DNA of 64,000 nt from contig CAKZUM010000221.1 in NCBI GenBank assembly GCA_937921525.1, positions 1 to 64,000 of the forward strand. The letters run 5' to 3'. Numbering within the stretch: position 1 is the first letter of the stretch; every line of letters begins with the position of its first letter. The notes under the pieces were generated by a model. The model saw nothing but the letters and a program-made list of their open reading frames with translations. It was not told where the DNA came from and made no database searches. This stretch comes from an uncultured Saprospiraceae bacterium. Its GTDB lineage: Bacteria > Bacteroidota > Bacteroidia > Chitinophagales > Saprospiraceae. Shown here in pieces: positions 8,381 through 15,801 of this stretch. The position numbers were made by a program, and so were the translations under genes.

Positions 8381-9919
8381 ATGTTAAAAATGCACCAGAA
8401 ACAAGAACTTATCATTCGGTACCATAGAGAAGGGCATTCTCAACGGAAAATCAGTCGGGATTTAGGAGTTCATCGAAAAACGGTTAAACGTTATTTGGAG
8501 GAGTATGAAAAAGCAGGTAAAAAAGTAGTAGGTGAACCGGAGGAAATCCTAAACGATTCCATTGCCTTATTGCCAAAGTATAACTCTGCAAATCGTAAAC
8601 CTCGTAAGTTGACAGAAGAGATTGCAGACAAGATAGATGTGTACTTACAAGCAAATGAAGAAAAGCGAAAAAGCGGACTAAGAAAACAAATGCTAAAAAA
8701 GATTGACATTTGGGAAGAGTTAGTCCGACAAAATCATGATATAGGTTATACAACTGTCTGCAATTATGTGCGTGGTAAGGCAAAATCACCAGAAACTTTC
8801 ATTCGGCAAGAGTATGAACCTGGAGAAGTGTGCGAGTTTGATTGGGGAGTTGTCAAATTGAAAATTGGTGGAGTCAGAAGAGTTTATCAGTTAGCGGTGT
8901 TTACCTTGGCATGGAGTAACTATAGATATGCAATACTTTTTGCTCGACAAGATAGTCAAAGTTTCCAGCAGAGTCATGTTCAATTTTTCAGTCATCTAAA
9001 TGGAGTGCCTCTGGAAATGGTGTATGATAATATGCGAGTTGCTGTCAAACGCTTTGTAGGTCGAACAAAAAAAGAAGCGACACAAGGGCTACTAAGTATG
9101 AGTATGTATTATCAGTTTCGTTTTAGATTCTGTAATGTAGGCAAAGGAAATGAAAAAGGGTATGTAGAACGAAGTGTTGAATATATTAGACGGAAAGCTT
9201 TTGCTATCCGCGATTCTTTCGAAAACCTTGCACAGGCTAATGAGCACTTGGAAGAGGTATTGACCGTTTTAAATAATAAGGAGCAAACTACTAAAAAGGA
9301 GACAGCATCTAAACTACTAGAACAAGAACGAACTGTATTTTTTAATTGCCCAACAGCAGAGTTGGATTGTAGTGAATTACAAACTTATCGGGTAGACAAA
9401 TACGCTACCATTTGTGTAAAGTCGAACCATTACTCTATACCAGAGCAATATGTAGGAAAACGAGTAGATGTGAAATTATATGCAAATCGCTTAGTTGTAT
9501 ACCTCAATCGTCAGCTGGTGGCATCCCATCAGCGAAGACATACGAACTCTGAGTGGTACTTAGATTTATCTCACTATCTAAATTCTTTACAACGTAAACC
9601 AGGGGCTTTAAAACGGTCTGTAGCATTACAACAAGCTGAAGAAGCATTGAGAAATATTTATTTTCAACACTTCCAAGAACAGCCCAAATCGTTCATTGAA
9701 TTATTGCACTATCAAAGAAACCACTCCTTGAGTTCTTCTCAAATTCAGCAAGCTATTAATGAGTTATTTCGATTGGGATGCAGGATGATTACGCTTGATA
9801 AAATCAAAATTCGCCTAGAACATACCCCTACCGAAGAAGAAATAATAGAGGAAGGAGAAATTGAACTTTTATCAAGGGAGCAGTTAAAGCAGCTAAGTCA
9901 ATTATTAGCTGGTAGTTAA
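8381..9919 (+). CDS. istA: IS21 transposase IstA
   Basis: About 513 residues from the ATG at 8381; an upstream TTG at 8354 is less likely. Residues 1-45 form a helix-turn-helix (SQRKISRDLGVHRKTVKRYL). The DDE integrase core follows, with CEFDWG, then VYDNMR, then the glutamate in NEKGYVERSVEYIRR. A C-terminal Mu-type beta-barrel-like region carries SNHYSIPEQYVGKRVDVKLYANRL. The protein catalyses excision and strand transfer of IS21 as a circle. It is intact and followed 33 bases later by istB. Confidence 0.92.
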   Translation: MLKMHQKQELIIRYHREGHSQRKISRDLGVHRKTVKRYLEEYEKAGKKVVGEPEEILNDSIALLPKYNSANRKPRKLTEEIADKIDVYLQANEEKRKSGLRKQMLKKIDIWEELVRQNHDIGYTTVCNYVRGKAKSPETFIRQEYEPGEVCEFDWGVVKLKIGGVRRVYQLAVFTLAWSNYRYAILFARQDSQSFQQSHVQFFSHLNGVPLEMVYDNMRVAVKRFVGRTKKEATQGLLSMSMYYQFRFRFCNVGKGNEKGYVERSVEYIRRKAFAIRDSFENLAQANEHLEEVLTVLNNKEQTTKKETASKLLEQERTVFFNCPTAELDCSELQTYRVDKYATICVKSNHYSIPEQYVGKRVDVKLYANRLVVYLNRQLVASHQRRHTNSEWYLDLSHYLNSLQRKPGALKRSVALQQAEEALRNIYFQHFQEQPKSFIELLHYQRNHSLSSSQIQQAINELFRLGCRMITLDKIKIRLEHTPTEEEIIEEGEIELLSREQLKQLSQLLAGS

Positions 9920-9952
9920 TAGAATTATTAATCATCAGGAATTTGTAAACAA

Positions 9953-10792
9953 ATGAGCCAATCTTTAAAAGAACAAATCATTCATTATTCTAAACTCCTA
10001 CGACTACCTTCTTTTAGAAGAGAGTACTTGGAGAAAGCTCAACAGGCAGCGCAGGAAAATAAGAGCTATGAGGCCTATCTCTTAGAATTGATGCAACTGG
10101 AATGGATCAACAGAACAGACAGTCGTAAAAAACAACGCATCCGTAGAGCAGGGTTTCCTTATAAAAAGTACTTGCATGATTTGAAAAGAGAAGAATTACC
10201 TAAAGATGCTCTTAAAAAATTAAGCCAACTAGAACGACTAGATTTTATAGATAGTGGCCAGAATGTAGTTCTTGCTGGTAATCCTGGTACAGGGAAGACT
10301 CATATTGCTATTGCTCTAGGAATTAAAGCTTGTATGGAAGACTACAAAGTGTTATTCACTACACTTCCGCGATTGATCACACAAATAAAAGAGAGTCGCT
10401 CCAGTAATTGGAGGCGCCAACTAGAGAGTAAATTTGAAAAATATGATCTAGTAATTTGTGATGAATTTGGGTATATCTCCTTTGATAAAGAAGCAGCAGA
10501 ATTGCTCTTTACCCATTTATCCCTTAGAGCAGGTAGGAAATCAACCATCATTACCACCAACTTATCATTTGATCGGTGGAGTGAAATCTTTGGTGATCCC
10601 GTTTTGACAGCTGCTATGGTAGATCGGTTGACCCATAAAGCATTCCTTGTCAATATGAAAGGTAATTCCTTTAGAGTAAAAGAAACCAAAAAGTGGATAC
10701 TTACTCAGCAGGTGCTGGCGACGGCGAATGAAATAGAAGAGGAAGACGTACCTATCGAACTTCCTGATTATCGACCTTTACCGTTTGAATAA
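9953..10792 (+). CDS. istB: IS21 helper ATPase IstB
   Basis: 279-residue AAA+ ATPase related to DnaC. It has Walker A GNPGTGKTH near residue 108, Walker B LVICDEFG near residue 168, and sensor-1 STIITTNLSF near residue 198. IstB assembles on target DNA and activates IstA for insertion. The N-terminal ~65 residues are the helical IstB-type extension. It appears intact. Confidence 0.92.
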   Translation: MSQSLKEQIIHYSKLLRLPSFRREYLEKAQQAAQENKSYEAYLLELMQLEWINRTDSRKKQRIRRAGFPYKKYLHDLKREELPKDALKKLSQLERLDFIDSGQNVVLAGNPGTGKTHIAIALGIKACMEDYKVLFTTLPRLITQIKESRSSNWRRQLESKFEKYDLVICDEFGYISFDKEAAELLFTHLSLRAGRKSTIITTNLSFDRWSEIFGDPVLTAAMVDRLTHKAFLVNMKGNSFRVKETKKWILTQQVLATANEIEEEDVPIELPDYRPLPFE

Positions 10793-11023
10793 GAAAAACA
10801 AAAGCGACATAAGGACATTTTACAGCAAATCTATGTTTGCAATTACTACTCAAAAAAAAGGTCCAATCATTACGTATTTGATTGAACCTTTACCACTTAT
10901 TGTCAGTAGTGGCCAAACTGCTTGCAAAAATGAGTTTGCACCCTTGTTTTGGAACGTCCTCACAAACCTCAAAGGGCATGACAAATATAATATTATTTGA
11001 TAGAGCAATGATTTTATCCAGAA

Positions 11024-11962
11024 GAAGTTGTTTAAAAATAGAAGGCTCAAAAAAGACAGATTATAATAAATGTTGCAAAAGCATTAAATTGAAAGTTCTC
11101 ACACACAACAATTTAAAAGCTTCCACAACATGTATGTAAATTTATCTAAAAAGTTCATAACAGAAAATTTATTACCCTATTTGAGCCAATCTAATTTAGG
11201 TAGAAAAACAAAAGTTCCTTTATGGCGAATTGTTAAAGCAATTATTTATCGCCTCAAAAGTGGATGCCAATGGAGAGAACTACCTATTTCTGCTTTTTGT
11301 AGTCGAATACTAATTAGCTGGAATTCAATCTATTACCACTTTAGAAAATGGTCTAAAGATGGATCATGGAAAAAGATGTGGACAAAAAATCTGTCCATAA
11401 ACAGATCAAAACTAGATATGTCCTCTGTACAATTAGATGGTTCTCATACCCCCGCCAAAAGAGGTGGAGATGCAGTAGCTTATCAAAATCGTAAAAAATC
11501 TAAAACTACTAATGCGCTATTTTTAACCGATAGACAAGGTCTTCCATTAGCTATGTCAGCACCTATTAGTGGTAATCATAATGACCTTTTTAAGATCGAA
11601 ATTTTCTTCACTAAAATGTTGTCGGATATAGAGGCTGCTCAAATAGAAACAAACGGATTGTTTCTAAATGCAGATGCAGGTTTTGATAGCGAAGGTTTCA
11701 GAGAAATATGTTTTTCAAAAGATATTATTGCTAATATTGATTTTAATAAACGTAATTCAAAGAATACTGATAATCAACCACTTTTAGATGATGAATTATA
11801 TAAAGAACGTTTTTCTGTAGAGAGAACAAATGCTTGGATTGATGCTTTTAAGGCATTGTTAGTTAGATTCGAAACCAAATCTGATACATGGATGAGTTTG
11901 CATTACATGGCTTTTTCTCTAATCCTTATTAGAATTCAAACAAATCATTTTTAAACAACTTC
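11024..11962 (+). mobile_element. IS5-type element nested in the IS21
   Basis: GAAGTTGTTTAAAAA (11024-11038) and TTTTTAAACAACTTC (11948-11962) are perfect 15-bp terminal inverted repeats, flanked by GAA at 11021-11023 and 11963-11965. A 939-bp length and a 3-bp duplication fit the ISL2-like branch of the IS5 family. It sits between istB and the IS21 right end, so it landed in an existing IS21 without breaking istA or istB. Confidence 0.85.
11130..11954 (+). CDS. IS5-family DDE transposase
   Basis: 274 residues. The N-terminus has the DUF4096-like KVPLWRIVKAIIYRLKSGCQWRELP segment (near residue 28) and a YYHFRKWSKDGSW segment typical of IS5/IS1031-type enzymes. The catalytic core has VQLDGSHTPAKRGG (first Asp), LNADAGFDSEGF (second Asp) and the glutamate in RFSVERTNAWIDAFK. 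The frame is uninterrupted and ends inside the right terminal repeat, so the enzyme is probably functional. Confidence 0.88.
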   Translation: MYVNLSKKFITENLLPYLSQSNLGRKTKVPLWRIVKAIIYRLKSGCQWRELPISAFCSRILISWNSIYYHFRKWSKDGSWKKMWTKNLSINRSKLDMSSVQLDGSHTPAKRGGDAVAYQNRKKSKTTNALFLTDRQGLPLAMSAPISGNHNDLFKIEIFFTKMLSDIEAAQIETNGLFLNADAGFDSEGFREICFSKDIIANIDFNKRNSKNTDNQPLLDDELYKERFSVERTNAWIDAFKALLVRFETKSDTWMSLHYMAFSLILIRIQTNHF

Positions 11963-12018
11963 GAAATATGAATTGCTAAGTGGTACACTTTTCAATTAAA
12001 ATTATGGTACACTATTGA

Positions 12019-13727
12019 GGTTCTTCGTCACTTTTGGTGATACTTGGTAAAAATGTAGCTAATTCTTAGATTTCGGGGATGAGACTCGATGTATTACTAC
12101 CCGATATTTCAGGCTTGACTTTAGAGCGGGTGGAGATGGAGGAAGAATGCCTAAAGATTACCACTATTTCTCAGAAGAAATCCTTGTGTCCAATATGTAA
12201 AACCCCTAGTGATTCTGTTCACAGTAGCTACACACGAGAGGTGGCAGATTTACCTTGGGCAGGCTTTGCTATTAAGATTGTCCTGAAAGTACACAAGTTT
12301 TTTTGTAAAGAAGATGCCTGTGAAAGAATAATTTTTACTCAACGATTTGAAAGATTACCTCCTTATGCACGGCGCACAGATAGACAACGTGATAAATTAA
12401 CATCTATAGGGATGGCTGCTGGTGGAAATGTAGGTGCTAAATTAAGCAAAGGCTTAGGGCTACCAATAAGTGCTTCTACTATTTTAAGACTATTAAATAC
12501 ACCAGAAGAAAATGAAGTGGAAACACCTCGTGTATTAGGAATTGATGATTGGGCAATTAGGAAAGGTCAAGTGTATGGAACCATTATGGTTGATTTAGAA
12601 AAACGTAAGCCTATTGATTTAATCCCGAGTAGAGAAACGGAGGCAGTTGTAAAATGGTTGGAAGCACATCCAGGTGTTGAAATAGTCAGTAGAGATAGAG
12701 CCACCGCCTACGCAGAAGCAATAGAACAAGGAGCACCAGATGCTATTCAAGTAGCTGACAGATGGCATCTAATAAAAAATATGACGGATGCTTTAAAGCG
12801 ATTAATGAATAGATATAATCAAGCTAGTCGAAAAGTAGCGGTTCAAATAGCAGAGGCAGAACAAGCTAAGATTACAGAAGCTTTAAAATTAATGGATTCT
12901 TGTAAGGATAACTGCAACCAAGATATTACTAAAGAAAGTAAAGATGCTCCATCTAAGTATGAGTTACTATTTAAAGAAGTTAAAAAACTTCAGAAAAAAG
13001 GAATATCGCAACGAGAGATTAGTCGGAGATTACAAATAAATCGTTCAACAGTATCTAAATACATGGAGTACGATGAGTTCCCTAAAAGAATAACTCCACC
13101 TCGTCAAGCACCAAAAGCGAGTAAGTTCAGCACTTACCTTACTAAGAGGTGGCAAGAGGGCGAACAAAACTATCATCAATTATGGAGAGAAATTAAGGAG
13201 CAAGGATTCGATGGGTCTTTCGTAAGCATTTATAGGTATATGATCAAAAACTTCACTAAAGAAAATGATGGTGGTACTTCAAAAAATAGTGTGCCTGTAA
13301 AAGTATATTCTGCAAGGCGGCTTAGTTTTTTAATGTATAGAGAAGCAGATAAATTGAAACCAAAGGAACAGCACTATCTAGATTTGTTATTTGAACATTG
13401 TCCTCAAGCGAAACAAGCAAGCGAGCTTGCAAAAAGATATAAGGATATTCTAGTTAATAAAAAATCTGACCTCTTGGATCAATGGATAGAAGATGCAATA
13501 GAAAGTGGCAAAGAAGTTATAATGACATTTGCTAAGAATCTTATGCAAGATTATGATGCTATAAAAAATGCATGTACACTTGAATGGAGTAATGGGCAAG
13601 TCGAGGGACAGGTAAATCGGCTAAAAAACATCAAGCGTCAAATGTATGGCAGGGGAAGTTTTGAACTTCTGAAAAAGAAGGTGCTATCCGACTGGTAGCC
13701 AATTATCACCAAAAGTGACGAAGAACC
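12019..13727 (+). mobile_element. ISL3-family element inserted at the IS21 right terminus
   Basis: GGTTCTTCGTCACTTTTGG begins the left end at 12019, and its inverted copy ends at 13727; the match extends to TGATA, about 24 bp. The 8-bp target duplication ACTATTGA lies at 12011-12018 and 13728-13735, as expected for ISL3. The target overlapped the last four bases of the IS21 end and its TTGAA duplication, so this insertion came after the IS21 and may have disabled that end. Length is 1709 bp. Confidence 0.9.
12079..13698 (+). CDS. ISL3-family transposase
   Basis: 539 residues. Near residue 38 a zinc-finger-like CPICKTPSDSVHSSYTREV, then FFCKEDACERIIF near residue 75, form the N-terminal zf-ISL3 domain. 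An HTH follows. The DDE_Tnp_ISL3 core starts with VLGIDDWAIRKG near residue 153, then the ADRWHLIKNM segment near residue 229. The C-terminal catalytic glutamate is in SNGQVEGQVNRLKNIKRQMYGRG near residue 505. A middle insertion carries an extra HTH (ISQREISRRLQINRSTVSKYM, near residue 311), as in the longer ISL3 enzymes. The frame appears intact. Confidence 0.92.
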   Translation: MRLDVLLPDISGLTLERVEMEEECLKITTISQKKSLCPICKTPSDSVHSSYTREVADLPWAGFAIKIVLKVHKFFCKEDACERIIFTQRFERLPPYARRTDRQRDKLTSIGMAAGGNVGAKLSKGLGLPISASTILRLLNTPEENEVETPRVLGIDDWAIRKGQVYGTIMVDLEKRKPIDLIPSRETEAVVKWLEAHPGVEIVSRDRATAYAEAIEQGAPDAIQVADRWHLIKNMTDALKRLMNRYNQASRKVAVQIAEAEQAKITEALKLMDSCKDNCNQDITKESKDAPSKYELLFKEVKKLQKKGISQREISRRLQINRSTVSKYMEYDEFPKRITPPRQAPKASKFSTYLTKRWQEGEQNYHQLWREIKEQGFDGSFVSIYRYMIKNFTKENDGGTSKNSVPVKVYSARRLSFLMYREADKLKPKEQHYLDLLFEHCPQAKQASELAKRYKDILVNKKSDLLDQWIEDAIESGKEVIMTFAKNLMQDYDAIKNACTLEWSNGQVEGQVNRLKNIKRQMYGRGSFELLKKKVLSDW

Positions 13728-13735
13728 ACTATTGA

Positions 13736-13891
13736 ATTATTACTTACAGTCTGGGGTAGGGGCTTCGTTTGATCTGCTTCTATCGCTATATGCACTAGCT
13801 GATATAGTAGCGACATAGCGTTGGGTTTATCTTGCAGGATACAGGCTATTCGTTTTTTGTTGATTCTTTTTAGTATCTCTGTAATTGTCAT
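13736..13891 (-). pseudogene. 5' part of a small ORF interrupted by IS21/ISL3
   Basis: An ATG at 13891 opens a frame (MTITEILKRINKKRIACILQ...) that runs leftward for 52 codons to the IS junction. With the insertions removed it continues in frame to the stop at 8253, a predicted 66-residue protein. I do not recognise the product. In the present state the frame runs a few codons into the ISL3 end and stops. Confidence 0.4.
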
Positions 13892-13952
13892 TGCTGTAAA
13901 ATAGAAGTATTTAACGTAGTAGTAAGGTTTACTTTTCCAAAGTCTTTATTGG

Positions 13953-15652
13953 ACAGCAATTCTAGATATAGGCAAAATAGGATCAAATACCTATCTTGTG
14001 CTTATGAAAAATATAAAGATAGACGAGCTATTTAAGTATACTAAAGCGCAATTTGATAAATTTAAGGACCATCGAGGAGCGAATAAGCAGTATAGTATAG
14101 GAGATTGTGTGCAAAGTGGACTGGCAGTATTTTCCTTAAAAGATAGTTCTCTGTTAAGTTACAACAATCAAATTACAGAGCGATTAGAAAACTTAAAGAG
14201 AATATATAAAATTAATAATCCTCCTTCAGATGGACAGATGCGGGAGGTATTAGATGAAATTGTACCTATTCAGATTGAACGAGTCAAACGGGAAGTAATT
14301 AAAAAGATTCAACAAAAAGAGTTGCTCAAAGAATTTGAATATTTTCCAGGTTATTTATTATTAGCCGTTGATGGCGTACATCATTTCAGTAGCAAAAGTG
14401 TGAATTGTGTTAACTGCTTAGAACGCAATCATAGCGATGGAACGATAACTTATTCTCATTCTATGTTAGCTTCTGTGATTACACATCCCACAAAGAAAAT
14501 AGTGATTCCTTTATGTGAGGAGCCAATTGTACATCAAGATGGACAAACGAAAAACGATTGTGAAATTAATGCAGCCATCCGCTTATTTGATAAAACTCGG
14601 ACTCGGCATATGGATTTAAAATTCATTCGACTAGAAGATGCCTTATTTGCAAATGGTCCACATATTCAGAAAATACAGAGTACAGGAGATAAGTATATAA
14701 TATGCGTCAAAGAAGGAAGCGGAGCGGGAAGCGTTATTAAGCAGTACGAGCATCTATTAGAAATAACGGATGCAGAAAGACTGGCCAATAAAAAAGCTGC
14801 AGCCAAAGCGCATAAACTATACAAATGGCATGGTATAGAGAAGCCTGTAGCAGATAAACCAGTCGTTAAAGTACTAGAGCTTAAAGAAGACAAAATCCTC
14901 AAAGTGTATCATTATGTAAATGGCTTATATTTGAATGAAGCACACAAAGAGATGAAAGTGAATTTTGTCCATTACGAGGAGCGTTCAATTACCACAAACA
15001 AAATACTGAAGCGGTTTGATTGGATAACAGATATTAGCGTAACACAAGAGAATGTAGAAAAAATAGAAAAAGCGGGACGAGCACGCTGGAAGATAGAAAA
15101 TGAGACCTTCAATACTCTAAAGAATCAAGGTTATAACTTTAAGCATAATTTTGGTCATGGGGAGAAAAATTTATGCACTAATTTTGCCTTATTGATGATG
15201 CTAGCATTTTTGATAGATCAGATACAGCAGCTTAGTAATGAAGTTTTCCAAAAAGTACTAGCAAAAAAGAAGTGGAAAAAATACATATGGGAAGATGTCC
15301 GTTCCTTTTTTAGGACCTTACCTTTTGAATCTATGGATATGATTTATAAGGCGATCCTTTATGGTATTAAAGTAGAATACCTGGCTATCCAAGAAAATAG
15401 TGATTAGTTCCAAATAATTAATCTGGAATCTATAATCTCGGAATTGGTCTAGTTAAGAAGGGCTTAAAAAAGAGTAGGAAACCCAGACTCTTGACGCGCT
15501 ACAGCAATATCTTTTTTACAGAATGTAGCTTTTAGCGGTCCAATAACAACAGTCATTTTTTCAAATTAGAGATTTTGGTGCTCAAAATTACACCTAGATA
15601 GGTTAATAATATTTTAGTAAATTTTATGTATAGGCATATCCAGAATTACTGT
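13953..15652 (+). mobile_element. Unclassified DDE insertion sequence
   Basis: ACAGCAATTCTAGATAT (13953-13969) and ATATCCAGAATTACTGT (15636-15652) are inverted repeats matching at 15 of 17 positions. TATTGG flanks both sides exactly (13947-13952 and 15653-15658), a 6-bp target duplication. The single gene inside is intact. The 1.7-kb element is separate from the IS21 nest and 225 bases from it. I could not assign an IS family with confidence. Confidence 0.8.
14004..15407 (+). CDS. DDE transposase (IS4-like/ISNCY-like)
   Basis: 467 residues from the ATG at 14004; a GTG at 13998 is possible. It is recognisable as a DDE enzyme by LLLAVDGVHHFSS near residue 118 (first Asp), the aspartate in KFIRLEDALFANGPHIQ near residue 211, and ARWKIENETFNTLKNQGYNFKHNFGHGEKNL near residue 366, which is the conserved C-terminal glutamate region of DDE_Tnp_1-type transposases. 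A CVNCLERNHS motif near residue 137 could bind metal. The gene is the only one in an element with clear ends and target duplication. Confidence 0.85.
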   Translation: MKNIKIDELFKYTKAQFDKFKDHRGANKQYSIGDCVQSGLAVFSLKDSSLLSYNNQITERLENLKRIYKINNPPSDGQMREVLDEIVPIQIERVKREVIKKIQQKELLKEFEYFPGYLLLAVDGVHHFSSKSVNCVNCLERNHSDGTITYSHSMLASVITHPTKKIVIPLCEEPIVHQDGQTKNDCEINAAIRLFDKTRTRHMDLKFIRLEDALFANGPHIQKIQSTGDKYIICVKEGSGAGSVIKQYEHLLEITDAERLANKKAAAKAHKLYKWHGIEKPVADKPVVKVLELKEDKILKVYHYVNGLYLNEAHKEMKVNFVHYEERSITTNKILKRFDWITDISVTQENVEKIEKAGRARWKIENETFNTLKNQGYNFKHNFGHGEKNLCTNFALLMMLAFLIDQIQQLSNEVFQKVLAKKKWKKYIWEDVRSFFRTLPFESMDMIYKAILYGIKVEYLAIQENSD

Positions 15653-15658
15653 TATTGG

Positions 15659-15801
15659 ATTTTTAAAATCTTACTCATTTGTTTATTTCTTTTGATATTT
15701 TATTGGATGAGTCAAGTCAGAAAATCCAATAAATTTTCTGACTTATCGAAACGCTATTAATTAAACAGGTTGGAATGTACCAACCTGTTTAATACACTAA
15801 C
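15659..15801. terminator. Two hairpins downstream of the ParB-like gene
   Basis: AGTCAGAAAAT (15715-15725) pairs with ATTTTCTGACT (15733-15743), and AAACAGGTTGG (15763-15773) pairs with CCAACCTGTTT (15780-15790); both stems are perfect. The second lies 12 bases after the stop of the minus-strand ParB-like gene and is its probable terminator, although the following T-run is weak. Confidence 0.55.

Larger units (their letters stand above)
8299..12014 (+). mobile_element. IS21-family element (carries an IS5-type insertion)
   Basis: The left end TAATGTACCAGATT... (8299) and the right end, read inward as TAGTGTACCATAAT..., are imperfect inverted repeats. Both ends carry a second internal copy of GTGTACCACTTAGC (about 8324 and, inverted, 11976), the multiple terminal repeats typical of IS21. 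The flanks share TTGAA: 8294-8298 on the left, and 12015-12018 plus the A at 13736 on the right once the ISL3 copy is removed. The 4-8 bp duplication size fits IS21. Without the inner IS5-type element the IS is about 2.8 kb and has intact istA and istB. Confidence 0.85.

Noticed and set aside
10785..11139. Short frames between istB and the IS5-type element
   Set aside because: They lie in the IS21 3' region or cross the IS5-type left end.
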